Positions 50,099 to 59,590 of a stretch of 64,000 bases of DNA are shown piece after piece. The stretch spans positions 124,001 through 188,000 of the forward strand of contig JBBQDN010000002.1 of the NCBI GenBank assembly GCA_038319685.1, read 5' to 3'. Both the position numbers and the translations under genes were made by a program. The stretch is from UBA6022 sp038319685 (GTDB lineage Bacteria; Patescibacteriota; Saccharimonadia; Saccharimonadales; Saccharimonadaceae). Every line of letters starts with the position of its first letter. Within the stretch, counting starts at the first letter, position 1. The notes beneath the pieces are model-generated. The model had not been told where the DNA came from. It made no database searches and saw nothing but the letters and a program-made list of their open reading frames with translations.

Positions 50099-50964
50099 TA
50101 TTCTGATCCTCCGGCACGTAATTTTTTGAGCCCCGCCATCGACTCTTTTAATCTAGTGTCTACCTGGCTACGTTTGGCTCGGTTATATTCGGTATGTAGT
50201 TCAGCTGCGTTGGTGATCGATCGCTCTTTGGCCGCTGACATGGCCTTGAAACGGCTAGCGACTTGGGCTAGGCGACTATCATAAATGAACTGCGAAATAG
50301 TTAGGCGTAAAATAGAATTTTCTAAATATGCCGCTACTGCGTACGAGCTTGGCTCGAAAATATATGTTTTTTCTGTCACCATGTCGTCACCCAACGTCGC
50401 AATATCGGCCACGCGGCCTTTGCTTGACACGACATCACTCAAATCGACTTCTTTAATTTCCTGTTGCGAAAGTGATATGTAATTTTGATAAAAAATGCGA
50501 CTTTTGGCATACTTTTTCGTGATTTCCATCAAAGGATCGACGTTGATGTAATCATGCTCGGGCAAATCGAAGTAGTACGTATAATCGACATGCGACTGTT
50601 TGAGTTTGAGTGTCCCGTGATGCCCAATCACCAGCACGTCGTTCTTGGTCTCGTCATAGTGTTCCATGAACTTTCGGATAAGACGGTTATCGATATCGCC
50701 ACTCAAACCACCCTTGGCAGTAATAAGAATCAGAAGCTCTTTGTTGATTGGTTTTTCGTCAACACTTCGACCGTAATTAAACATGACGTCAACACGAATT
50801 TGCTTATAAATATTCCAGACTTCATCAAAAAACTGGTTACTGATCAGCACTTTATTTTTCGTTTTTGCAATCTGCATACTACTCAGGGTTTCGAGCGCTG
50901 ACGTCAGGCTAACCACTGATCGAACCGAGGCTTCTTCACCTTTGATTTCTAGCGGACGACGCAT
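50098..50964 (-). CDS. atpG: F1-ATPase gamma subunit
   Basis: 288 residues, canonical length. N- and C-terminal helices flank a Rossmann-like core; the core motif GGLSGDIDN replaces the usual GLCGGLN, and the end RFKAMSAAKERSITNAAEL matches the conserved C-terminal helix. It forms the rotor shaft. Stop and beta start overlap by one base (TAATG). Confidence 0.92.
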   Translation of the reverse strand: MRRPLEIKGEEASVRSVVSLTSALETLSSMQIAKTKNKVLISNQFFDEVWNIYKQIRVDVMFNYGRSVDEKPINKELLILITAKGGLSGDIDNRLIRKFMEHYDETKNDVLVIGHHGTLKLKQSHVDYTYYFDLPEHDYINVDPLMEITKKYAKSRIFYQNYISLSQQEIKEVDLSDVVSSKGRVADIATLGDDMVTEKTYIFEPSSYAVAAYLENSILRLTISQFIYDSRLAQVASRFKAMSAAKERSITNAAELHTEYNRAKRSQVDTRLKESMAGLKKLRAGGSE

Positions 50965-52509
50965 CTACTTCTTCTCCTTGGCGGGTTCGGCCAGACTACT
51001 CACCTGTGTTTCTGCCGCCGCAGCCTCATCAGCTTGACGCTTCTTTTCTATTTCGTTCTTTGCCGCCTTTTCGATAGCTGCCATTTTCACGGAATCAATC
51101 GTCATGACATCTGCTTTAAGCGCTGCTTCTAGCTCGTCATAATTACCTTTCATATCTTTGTCTTCTTGCAGTTTTGGTGCATACTCATGCACTTTTTCTT
51201 TTAGCATCTCTACATTAATAATTTCTTCGGGGCTACTTCCTAGAACAATACTCATCAGAAACTGCTGCTCGGCAAAACTATAAATTTCACCTATCGCCTG
51301 GTTCATCAGCTTGAACAGGACTTTACCCTTGTCGTAATTTGCCTGCGCATCGGGACTGAGTTCAGTACCAAAATGGGCATATTCTTCGGCTGTTCGGTAG
51401 CCGGCAAGTGTCAAATTAAGCTTATCAGCGAATCCCTTTTGCCGTTTGTTCTGACCAACGCCACCGACACGCGTGACCGAAAGTGCCGTACTGACCGCCG
51501 GACGCATAGTATCTTTGAAAATTTTCTCGTCCAAAATCCATTGACCGTCCGTGATTGACATAACGTTTGTCGGCAGGTAAGCAGTAATGTCACCGCCTGG
51601 TGCATAGATAATTGGAATAAGAGTTTGACTCGCATGATTCGACGCCGTTTTGCCACCACGTTCAAGCAAACTCGAGTGGGTGTAGAACATGTCACCTGGG
51701 TACGAATCTCGGCCTGGGCTGACGCCCGCAATCAATGATATTTCGCGATATGCCTGGGCATGTGCTGTCAGGTCGTCATAAATCACTAGTGTATCCATGT
51801 TGCACTGATGCCAAAAGTACTCACCATGTGCAGCACCAACATATGGCACCAGATACGTGAGAATAAGCGATTCAAACGAGTTACTAACAACGACAATCGT
51901 TTTCTTGAGGGCGCCATTTTTTTCCAGGTTACTGACAAGCTCTGCCACGTCGTGTTGACGTTTAGCGATTAACACATAGATCACGGTAATATCGGAGTTT
52001 TTCTGGTTAATCGCAACCTGCGCTGCAAGTGCCGTCTTGCCAACCTTGCTATCGCCGAGCATCGCCATACGTTGTCCGCGCGCCAGCGAGTATTCAAGGT
52101 CAAGGATCGTCACGCCTGTTTCGACCGGTGTATCGAGTAGTTCGCGCTCATAAAGCATCGGTGCGGAATGAAAAACGTCCCATTCTTGATCAGCGACAAT
52201 CTCACCCTTGCCATCAAGCGGCTCACCAAATACATTCACGACACGGCCAATAAAATTCTTGCCGACAGGGATCATGATATCACGTGCTTCGATGACGCAC
52301 ACCATGCCAATATGTAACGGTGAAGCGTCAAGTTTCATTACAACAACATGGTCCTCCAGGACCTGGTGGACATAGCCGCGCGTATCGTCCTGAAAACGTA
52401 CCGTCGCATGAACATTGGTCGGCTGAAGTCCTTTGATACTGACCATGAATGAATCAATACCAATGATTTCTCCCACTGGATTATCGGCACTGACGAGTTT
52501 TTCATACAT
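50965..52509 (-). CDS. atpA: F1-ATPase alpha subunit (divergent)
   Basis: 514 residues from the ATG at 52507-52509. The P-loop is GDSKVGKT (152-159) where standard alpha has GDRQTGKT; the Arg finger segment SVTRVGGVGQNK is kept, so it can support catalysis. The first residues that normally bind delta are missing (the P-loop lies about 17 residues early), and the C-terminus carries a Lys/Glu/Ala-rich extension. It starts one base after the delta stop. Confidence 0.93.
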   Translation of the reverse strand: MYEKLVSADNPVGEIIGIDSFMVSIKGLQPTNVHATVRFQDDTRGYVHQVLEDHVVVMKLDASPLHIGMVCVIEARDIMIPVGKNFIGRVVNVFGEPLDGKGEIVADQEWDVFHSAPMLYERELLDTPVETGVTILDLEYSLARGQRMAMLGDSKVGKTALAAQVAINQKNSDITVIYVLIAKRQHDVAELVSNLEKNGALKKTIVVVSNSFESLILTYLVPYVGAAHGEYFWHQCNMDTLVIYDDLTAHAQAYREISLIAGVSPGRDSYPGDMFYTHSSLLERGGKTASNHASQTLIPIIYAPGGDITAYLPTNVMSITDGQWILDEKIFKDTMRPAVSTALSVTRVGGVGQNKRQKGFADKLNLTLAGYRTAEEYAHFGTELSPDAQANYDKGKVLFKLMNQAIGEIYSFAEQQFLMSIVLGSSPEEIINVEMLKEKVHEYAPKLQEDKDMKGNYDELEAALKADVMTIDSVKMAAIEKAAKNEIEKKRQADEAAAAETQVSSLAEPAKEKK

Positions 52510-52510
52510 C

Positions 52511-53029
52511 TTAGTTGACCCCACGTAGCATTTCGAGTTCATTAATCAGCACGTTATGGCTCCCGTCGAGCATGGCACGCAAACTCAAATCATGGACTTG
52601 ATTTGGTGTCCTGAGATATACGCCCGCGACTAATGCTGGCTGCAACCCATCGCTAATAACTGCCTGTGGATGGACTGAAGTACGGAGCCACTGCGCTAGT
52701 TGCCGTAAACTTTCACGGTCGGCGGGCACGGCAAATGTCATATGAATGACCGGCACTTTGTCTTTAAGTAACCGTAATTCTTTGATCAACTCACTACGCT
52801 CGCGACTTGTGGCTGGCGCAAGTTTATTAAGATTCAAAAATCCAGTAAGTTGCTCTGATAATATCGGCACGGTCGCTGGCTGCGGTCCTGTTTTGGCACG
52901 AACCGCGGCAGTTGTCAGCTCATTGTCAATTCGTTCAACCTCGCTGACCAAACGTGACACATCGATTTTACTCACCACACTCGGTGGGAGTACAAAGTCA
53001 GCATGTGTTTTTACGCCTGGCTCATTCAT
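52511..53029 (-). CDS. atpH: F1 delta (OSCP)-like stator subunit
   Basis: 172 residues. The C-terminal half keeps the delta pattern (LQPALVAGVYLRTPNQVHDLSLRAML), the N-terminal half is helical and diverged. It should bind the top of the alpha/beta ring and the coiled-coil protein encoded upstream, with which it overlaps by four bases. Confidence 0.75.
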   Translation of the reverse strand: MNEPGVKTHADFVLPPSVVSKIDVSRLVSEVERIDNELTTAAVRAKTGPQPATVPILSEQLTGFLNLNKLAPATSRERSELIKELRLLKDKVPVIHMTFAVPADRESLRQLAQWLRTSVHPQAVISDGLQPALVAGVYLRTPNQVHDLSLRAMLDGSHNVLINELEMLRGVN

Positions 53030-53799
53030 AGTTTCATATCGTCCACAATCGCCTGTTTGTTTACTTCCATTTGCTTGATGATTGACGGTAATTGCGCTTT
53101 GAGATCGTACTGATCACCTAGAGCACCGAGTAGATAGTGTTCAATAATCTGGGCCATATTTTTCTCAAACACGCCCACCAAAACGGCTTCTTGGGTCGCA
53201 ACATTTTTTTGCAGCAGTGTGTTTAGCTGCTGATATTGGCCTTCAAGTGCCTGGGCGGTGCGACTGAGTGATTGCAACGCGATGTCTTGGGCGTCTTTGG
53301 TAGCAATAATCCGAGCCATATTTCCCTGAAATACATTTGCCATCAATGCCTCTTGATCGGTGACGGTTTTTTGCAGTCCAGCAACACTCGTTTGGAGGAC
53401 TTGGCTCAGCTGCTGGTGTTGCTGTTGCAATGTTTGTACACTACGGCTGAGTGATTGCAGAGCAACATCCTGTGCTTCTTTTGCTGCTTTGCTATAGTCG
53501 ACAAATTGAGCGTCGAGTTTGGTAGTAACATGTTCTTTGAGGTCAGTGTTTACCTGAGCAATGGCTGTTTCGAGTCGGGTAGTAACATGTTCTTTGAGGT
53601 CAGTGTTTACCTGAGCAATGGTAGCATCAAGATCTTGTTTAAATAAAACACCATTTTCGTTAATAACTTTTTCAAAATATAAACGGCCATGGTTGCGTAG
53701 TTCTTCACGAAAATTCTCGTCAAGAAAATGGTATTCAGCATCCGCCGCCGCGTCCGGCGACTGTGTCTGTGATTTTTGTTTATGTTGAAATAATCCCAT
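53026..53799 (-). CDS. Soluble repeat coiled-coil protein in the b-subunit position
   Basis: 257 residues from the ATG at 53797-53799 (AAAGGGTGGG upstream). It has no membrane helix, unlike subunit b. A 19-residue unit (AIAQVNTDLKEHVTT) occurs twice, and a longer unit of about 65 residues (AQDVALQSLSR..., VFQGNMARII) also occurs twice, all with coiled-coil pattern. Position just before delta and helical nature suggest a peripheral stalk, perhaps linking F1 to something other than a normal Fo. The b-like role is inference. Confidence 0.65.
   Translation of the reverse strand: MGLFQHKQKSQTQSPDAAADAEYHFLDENFREELRNHGRLYFEKVINENGVLFKQDLDATIAQVNTDLKEHVTTRLETAIAQVNTDLKEHVTTKLDAQFVDYSKAAKEAQDVALQSLSRSVQTLQQQHQQLSQVLQTSVAGLQKTVTDQEALMANVFQGNMARIIATKDAQDIALQSLSRTAQALEGQYQQLNTLLQKNVATQEAVLVGVFEKNMAQIIEHYLLGALGDQYDLKAQLPSIIKQMEVNKQAIVDDMKL
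53524..53621. repeat. 57-bp tandem repeat in the stalk gene
   Basis: The 41-base run starting AGTAACATGTTCTTTGAGG at 53524 recurs identically at 53581, 57 bp later, encoding a duplicated 19-residue coiled-coil unit. The exact match suggests recent duplication. Confidence 0.85.
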
Positions 53800-53820
53800 G
53801 TTACCCACCCTTTTTATACA

Positions 53821-54663
53821 TCATAGCTTCAGTAGTAAATATACCGCAAATAGCCCAATAATTAAAATCAATATGCTGGTTAATATAATCTCGATCAATG
53901 CCCGAAAGATTGACTTTTTTGACATTGGGTTACGGCCGATAGAAATCACTCCGCTGCGTATCCCTGAATATAACACCGCGATCGCCGCGATCAAACTGAC
54001 GACGGTAATCCCCATGCTCAGATAAATACGAATCGGACTGACTTCTTTTTCTGCAATCGCCTGTCCAATTCGCTCAAGTATCTCGGGGACTTGTACTTTG
54101 GTACTTTTTTCGTTCGGATTTTTTTTGATGTCAATTGTGACTGGAATCTGACCAAGGGTGACTTTTTTGTTCGTTTTGCCATCGGTGTCTTTGAGTGTGG
54201 TCTCGCCCAATGTAACACCTTTGCCGTCAAATGACCCGTTCGCTCGCCCGAAAACAGTTTTTTCTTCGGTACTGGCTTTCATCGCAACCCCATTAACCGA
54301 CGAAAGTGTTACGTAATCACCGACTGCAATTGAGCCGCCTTGGGTACTGACGAGCACATTATAGGTGCCCGATGCAGCCACAAATACCTCGTTTTCAAGC
54401 CCTCCACTTGACAAAATTACCGACAACTGGCTGCGATCAACGGTCACTCCGAACATGTTTTGCAATTCGGACTGCGTCGAGATTTTAACTCGGTTTGCGC
54501 TTTTGCCTGTCAGCTGCACGATTGTGCCATTATCGAGCGCGGTATCGGCCGCATAGCCTTGTACGCTTCCGCCGCCATAGCTCTCGGCGAGTACAGGCAA
54601 ACAGACGGCAGTAGCCGCGAACACAATCACTGCCAAACTAAGAACAATTCGCGGTACTTTCAC
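53821..54663 (-). CDS. Exported protein with c-subunit-like two-helix hairpin
   Basis: 280 residues from GTG (GGAG upstream). Signal peptide at 1-26 (ending VLAES), outer beta-rich domain (about 30-195), then helix 211-235, a polar loop with GRNP (243-246) and helix 253-279. GRNP is like the loop of ATP synthase c subunits, and the gene is where a and c genes are expected. A Glu (258) lies in the second helix but about six residues before the usual ion site. It heads the F1 operon. Alternative: an unrelated membrane anchor for the F1 complex. Confidence 0.6.
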   Translation of the reverse strand: MKVPRIVLSLAVIVFAATAVCLPVLAESYGGGSVQGYAADTALDNGTIVQLTGKSANRVKISTQSELQNMFGVTVDRSQLSVILSSGGLENEVFVAASGTYNVLVSTQGGSIAVGDYVTLSSVNGVAMKASTEEKTVFGRANGSFDGKGVTLGETTLKDTDGKTNKKVTLGQIPVTIDIKKNPNEKSTKVQVPEILERIGQAIAEKEVSPIRIYLSMGITVVSLIAAIAVLYSGIRSGVISIGRNPMSKKSIFRALIEIILTSILILIIGLFAVYLLLKL

Positions 54664-54987
54664 AGTATTTTTACTCCATGCGTCCCTGTTATCTACTTGG
54701 ATTAATTATACCATAACCTCTATCGAATAGACTCGCCTACTTGCCGTTAATAGCGAATCTATCGAAAGCAAAACACTTGCCTAAAAATGCGTCTGACAAA
54801 TGCGCATAACACGCACCGCACAGTCACCATGAAGAAGTGCCAATAACGGTTTAAAAATATTGTTGACAGTAGGCGCTTATGCTACAATAAATGTAAGCTT
54901 TTTGATGGCACCACACATCGAAGTGAAATAAACATATTGTTCGCATCTCACAGATGTAGAAATATAAATAGAAATATAAAATAGAAA
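54664..54987. promoter_or_regulatory. Divergent promoter region, F1 operon and adhesin
   Basis: On the minus strand an extended -10 TGGTATAAT (TATAAT at 54705-54710) serves the F1 operon. On the plus strand TTGACA with TACAAT/AATAAA serves the adhesin, leaving a leader of about 95 bases without Shine-Dalgarno. In that leader TGGCACCACA (54908-54917) pairs perfectly with TGTGGTGCCA (54989-54998), which contains most of the start codon, so folding could hide the start. Confidence 0.6.
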
Positions 54988-57900
54988 ATGTGGTGCCACC
55001 TTTCCACTGGTTTTAGGCCTCTTCGTTCGCTGCGATTTGTAGCGCTCGGTTTGCTGTTAGTAGTGTTATCTACAACACTATTTTTGACACATGTCTCGCA
55101 TGCTTCCCCTGGCACCAACAAAACAATCAGCTTCCAAGGACGGCTCCAGACCGCAACTGGGACAATTGTTGCTGATGGTCACTATAATATTCAGTTCAAG
55201 ATCTACCAGGATGGCACGGGGACAGCAGCTGGCAACACAGGTGGCACGTTGAAATGGACCGAAACATACATTAACAACGGCGGGACGACTGGTATCGAAG
55301 TAAAAAATGGCTTTTTCTCGGCAACTCTTGGTTCGGTCAACCCATTTGGCACAAGTGTCGACTGGGACCAAGACACGCTGTTCCTGTCGATGAATGTTGC
55401 AGGAAGTGCCACTGCATGTACAACATTTAGTACTGCACCCTGTAGCGCCGACGGTGAAATGCTCCCAATGAAACGAATCACCGCAGTGCCGTTTGCGATC
55501 AATTCGGGCGCGGTTGGCGGCAAGACTGCTGATAATTTTGTACAGCTCGCGCAAGGCGTTCAGACTGATGCAAGCACAAATACGAGCAGTATCTACATAA
55601 ATAAAACTGGTTCCGGTAATTTAGTCCAACTCCAAAACACGGCAACCAATGTGTTTACCCTTACAAATGCTGGTGATTTGGTACTTGGGAGTAACGCTGA
55701 TAAATCGATTTCTATCGACGTCTCTACGGCAAATATCTCCGGTCGACAGCTATCAGTTATCGCAGGTAGTGGCGGCAGCGGTGCTGGCGCAGCAGGCGGT
55801 GATCTATCACTCCAAGGTGGTGTCGCTGGTGGGACAAACGGTAACGGCGGCAACGTCGTTATCAACGCAGGTGCAAAAACAGGAACTGGCACGGACGGAT
55901 CCGTCGCTATCGGCACAGCAAATACAGGCTCAATAACTATCGGTAGTACTACATCGGTGCTCACCCAGGATATTAGTATTGGTGCCAATAACACATCTGG
56001 CAGTTCATCGAATGTCACTGTTGGTTCAGGTGGATCAGCTACTAGTGGATCAACAACTATTCAAGCAAAAAACAAAGTAACGATTGAAACGAACGGCACA
56101 ACTCGCGCCACTTTCTCTGATACGACAAACACTGTTTATTTTGGTAACGGAGTTTCAGCAGCTGCACCAAATAACTCGACAATCCAGGGCACCGATAGTT
56201 TAGCAACTGCCGTTGCTGGTGGCTCACTCACCGTACAAGGAGGCAATGCAACTACCGGCAATGCGAATGGTGGTAATATAACACTTTCCGGAGGTACGGG
56301 TAATGGTACGGGTGCAAATGGCCTAGTTGTTCTAAGCACACCAACATTTTCAACGGTTACGAATGATACTAACTGCTACACGAGTGGTAGTGTCGTTGCG
56401 AGTAGTTGTACAATCGCCACGACAAGTGTGAATAATTCATCGGCAATTATAGTCGGATTTAGTGCGACCGGTCAGGCAGCTACCCTCCCCGATCCGACAG
56501 TTACAACTGCAGGACGAGTTATATATGTCATGGCCGCCAACAATTCACAGGAATTCAAACTCCGTGCGAATATCGGTGCTGGTACAGATATCGAACAAAG
56601 CATCACAATGCGTCAGAATGCAGCGACTACTTTAATATGGAATGGGTCCGACTGGATCACGGCAGGTGGAAGTAATTCGACGACCCTCCAAGATGCCTAC
56701 AATAATACACCGCAAGGTGCTGGCGGTACTGAAATTGTACTTAATAATAATGCCAACGCTGGTGGGCTTTCTATCCGCGACAGTAGTACTAACCCGGTCG
56801 ATAACACACTGCTCGACGTCAAGAATTCGACAACGAGTACGCTTTTCTCGGTCAACAGCACCGATAGTACCAAACTTGCAACTGATGGTACTGTTAATAA
56901 TAACGGCAGCTTCGGCACTAACTGGCCAGTAGTTGGAAGTGCATCCGTCACACGTATCACCTCCGATGGCCAAGAAGCAAGTGACAGCGCCCAAGTTGCT
57001 GCTGGTACGAGCGCTAATAGTGGTGTCAAGAACAAGTTATCGAGTAACCCGGTTACAAGCAGCATATACCGTGCTTCCGTCTACGCAAAACTATCAAGCG
57101 GAACTGCATTTACGGATTTTAAGGTACGCTATTCACCAGACAACGGGACGACGTTTGTCGATTGTACTACTTACAATACGCAAACAGTTGTTACGACTGG
57201 ATGGACACAAATAACTTGTGACATCGATACGACCGGCACGACCGCAACAACACCGTACGTATACTTCATACAGCCAACAGCAGCAGCCAGTGCACGTACT
57301 TATCTTGTCGACGCGTTTAGTATTAAGCTGGCATCAGCTAGCGCGCCAAACGTCAAGATTGGTAGCGGAGCCGGCGGTGATCAAACTACGCTCTTTACCG
57401 TCGATAAAGCCGCGTCTGCACCAATTACCGGTGATCATGATGCGCTGCTAGGGAGTATGTATTACGACACGACCGCTGGTAAACTGCAATGTTACGAAGC
57501 CGCAGGCTGGGGTTCCTGTGGAGCAAGTCCTGACAACTTCATCACGCTCAGCCCGGAATACAGTAATGCGGTCATGAACGGGAATGGTACCGGCGTGATG
57601 ACCTCAGACCTCTGTTCTGATGCACTCAATATCAATGACGGTAGTAGTTCCCAGCCAACAATTTGCGGTACTAACGAAACATATAACTTCTATAACTGGA
57701 CGTCTGCAGAAGTGACCGATCAAACCAAAAGTATATATGTTACTTATAAACTACCGTCTACATTTAAGAATTTCGCCGCCGGATCAACCTCTCTCATGGG
57801 ACGCACCGATAGTAGCAACTCGACTGTCACCTACCAAGTCTACCGTAATGACAGTACGAGTGGTCTTTCTGCTTGCGGTTCAGCTGTATCGGTATCGACA

Positions 57901-58065
57901 GGTTCTCAATCAACTTGGCAAACCGGAACTGCCAGTGGGAGCGCCGACCCATCAACGTGTAGTTTCGTGTCTGGCGACAGTATTGTCATCAAAATCAACC
58001 TTACCGCAAAGAGCAGTGCTAATGCCTACGTCGGCAACCTTGGATTCACTTTCAGTAATAACTAG
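54988..58065 (+). CDS. Giant exported adhesin/fibre-like protein
   Basis: 1025 residues. Signal peptide (about 12-38, cleavage after SHA), a domain with ISFQGRLQ and TAVPFAINSG of the type seen at the start of phage-tail-fibre-like surface proteins, long Gly/Ser/Thr/Asn repeat zones (about 250-480) with beta-solenoid character, a carbohydrate-binding-like domain (about 640-790), and a C-terminal jelly-roll-like domain with several Cys. No membrane anchor at the C-terminus. Likely mediates contact with a host or surface. Confidence 0.75.
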   Translation: MWCHLSTGFRPLRSLRFVALGLLLVVLSTTLFLTHVSHASPGTNKTISFQGRLQTATGTIVADGHYNIQFKIYQDGTGTAAGNTGGTLKWTETYINNGGTTGIEVKNGFFSATLGSVNPFGTSVDWDQDTLFLSMNVAGSATACTTFSTAPCSADGEMLPMKRITAVPFAINSGAVGGKTADNFVQLAQGVQTDASTNTSSIYINKTGSGNLVQLQNTATNVFTLTNAGDLVLGSNADKSISIDVSTANISGRQLSVIAGSGGSGAGAAGGDLSLQGGVAGGTNGNGGNVVINAGAKTGTGTDGSVAIGTANTGSITIGSTTSVLTQDISIGANNTSGSSSNVTVGSGGSATSGSTTIQAKNKVTIETNGTTRATFSDTTNTVYFGNGVSAAAPNNSTIQGTDSLATAVAGGSLTVQGGNATTGNANGGNITLSGGTGNGTGANGLVVLSTPTFSTVTNDTNCYTSGSVVASSCTIATTSVNNSSAIIVGFSATGQAATLPDPTVTTAGRVIYVMAANNSQEFKLRANIGAGTDIEQSITMRQNAATTLIWNGSDWITAGGSNSTTLQDAYNNTPQGAGGTEIVLNNNANAGGLSIRDSSTNPVDNTLLDVKNSTTSTLFSVNSTDSTKLATDGTVNNNGSFGTNWPVVGSASVTRITSDGQEASDSAQVAAGTSANSGVKNKLSSNPVTSSIYRASVYAKLSSGTAFTDFKVRYSPDNGTTFVDCTTYNTQTVVTTGWTQITCDIDTTGTTATTPYVYFIQPTAAASARTYLVDAFSIKLASASAPNVKIGSGAGGDQTTLFTVDKAASAPITGDHDALLGSMYYDTTAGKLQCYEAAGWGSCGASPDNFITLSPEYSNAVMNGNGTGVMTSDLCSDALNINDGSSSQPTICGTNETYNFYNWTSAEVTDQTKSIYVTYKLPSTFKNFAAGSTSLMGRTDSSNSTVTYQVYRNDSTSGLSACGSAVSVSTGSQSTWQTGTASGSADPSTCSFVSGDSIVIKINLTAKSSANAYVGNLGFTFSNN

Positions 58066-58113
58066 GATTTATTGGTACCTCATCCCTGTTATGCTAAAAT
58101 AGTAACAGTAGTG

Positions 58114-58128
58114 AGACGCCAGGCGTCT
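58114..58128 (+). promoter_or_regulatory. Leader hairpin
   Basis: AGACGCC/GGCGTCT around one A, just before the GAGG and ATG of the next gene. It could protect or modulate its message. Confidence 0.45.
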
Positions 58129-58138
58129 AACGAGGAAT

Positions 58139-58852
58139 ATGGAATTCACACAACCAAATAGAAATACCAAGGGCCGACCAAAGCTTTCAGTACCACAACG
58201 TGGTGATACTATATCTATTGATTCTCGTCACCGTAAATACCCCGCCCCAGTCAGCAAAAAATCCGTAAAGATAGTGGGCGTCACTATCGATTTTGGCTCG
58301 TTACCATCAAAAAAAATTGTCTTGTCTCGTGCTCGCAGGTTTCTATTAACCAAAAAAACTATTGTCGCTGGGTCTATTATCGCCGGGTCTATTGGTACGC
58401 TCACCACGTGGTCATTGGTTACACAGCACAGCATATCGAAAATTCCGGGCGGTACAATATCGCACGAAACCGTCGAAAACCTCGAATACCAAACGGTCTT
58501 ACCGGCAGGCAAGTCTGTCAGTGAACTAGGTGGCTGGAAACGAGTCAGCCCAGTCAAAAACGACCCAGTATTCGCCTACGCCGACAAAATTGGTGAGGTT
58601 TCCATTAGCGTTAGTCAGCAGCCTTTACCTCAATCGTTCAAAACCGACATCGATAACCAAGTCGCCGAACTCGCCAAAAAATTCAACGCGACGACCAAAA
58701 TTGATGCCAGTAGCACTACCGTGTATGTTGGTACATCGGCCAAGGGTCCTCAGTCAGCAATATTCACAAAAAATGGCCTGTTAATCTTGATCAAATCTCA
58801 GAAAAAAATTAACGACGTAGCTTGGGAAAAATACATCAAAGCGCTGAACTAG
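58139..58852 (+). CDS. Single-pass membrane protein, hypothetical
   Basis: 237 residues: a basic cytosolic region of about 75, one helix (about 78-98), and an outer domain (about 100-237) with a SVSELGGWKRVSPVKNDPVFAYADKIG segment that looks like a small alpha/beta fold. No family is recognised. It converges on the gene at 58869 with a shared palindrome at the end. Confidence 0.65.
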   Translation: MEFTQPNRNTKGRPKLSVPQRGDTISIDSRHRKYPAPVSKKSVKIVGVTIDFGSLPSKKIVLSRARRFLLTKKTIVAGSIIAGSIGTLTTWSLVTQHSISKIPGGTISHETVENLEYQTVLPAGKSVSELGGWKRVSPVKNDPVFAYADKIGEVSISVSQQPLPQSFKTDIDNQVAELAKKFNATTKIDASSTTVYVGTSAKGPQSAIFTKNGLLILIKSQKKINDVAWEKYIKALN

Positions 58853-58876
58853 TACGGAGCCGTACTAGTTAGGGTT
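58847..58876 (+). terminator. Terminator between convergent genes
   Basis: AACTAGTACGG/CCGTACTAGTT 11-bp palindrome followed by AGGGTTTTTT. It includes the stop codons of both genes. Confidence 0.75.
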
Positions 58877-59459
58877 TTTTGTACTTTTCGATCGACTGGG
58901 CGACTTTGCCGTCAGGTTTAAGATTCTCGTAAAATAATACTTGACTTTTATTGATAATCATTGCGTCTTCTGGGCCGTGAATTTCGTCCCCAAGTTTAAT
59001 AAGCTGGACATTACTTTGATCGGTCGATGTTGCCTGTGGATTTTTTGAATCCTTGGTCGTATCCGCTGATTGCTGCGCCTGCAGATAATAAATATCCGTC
59101 ATCTTCATGTGTTCGGTATTAACCGACTGAAGTTTACCAAAATATACCTGTCCATTGGTAAAGAACACTGCCTGGTATTTACTACTGTCGATTGGTGTCC
59201 CAGTATTTTGCATGTTCGACCATGCAAGCGCACCGACAACACCAAGGACAATAACAACGATACCCACGGCGACAGGTAGAACAAACCGTTTCAATGACTT
59301 CTTTTCGTTAACGATGCGTTGTGGTAAAGGTGCTCGGTATATGGTTTTAGGCTCCACTGCTGATTGCCGTGGATCTTCTGACTGCCGACGTGTCGGCTCG
59401 GGTCTTCCCATGTTACTCCTGTCTGCCGGTCGTGGCACACGAAATGGTCCCCCATCCAT
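58869..59459 (-). CDS. Single-pass membrane protein, hypothetical
   Basis: 196 residues: an Arg/Pro-rich cytosolic part, a helix at about 65-85, and an outer domain with VFFTNGQVYFGKLQSVN and a Lys/Glu end. The AVFFTNGQVYFGKL pattern is seen in other small Patescibacteria proteins (general impression, not verified). AGGAG before the ATG. Confidence 0.6.
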   Translation of the reverse strand: MDGGPFRVPRPADRSNMGRPEPTRRQSEDPRQSAVEPKTIYRAPLPQRIVNEKKSLKRFVLPVAVGIVVIVLGVVGALAWSNMQNTGTPIDSSKYQAVFFTNGQVYFGKLQSVNTEHMKMTDIYYLQAQQSADTTKDSKNPQATSTDQSNVQLIKLGDEIHGPEDAMIINKSQVLFYENLKPDGKVAQSIEKYKKP

Positions 59460-59590
59460 GGTTACTTCTCCTATTACCTATTCTTACTCGCTATATCATA
59501 GCATAAGGAGTATGGGATTTTCAATGATTTTCGGATGCCTTCATACCGGACGGACGTACATTATTCGACAATGCTTGTTATACTACCAGC

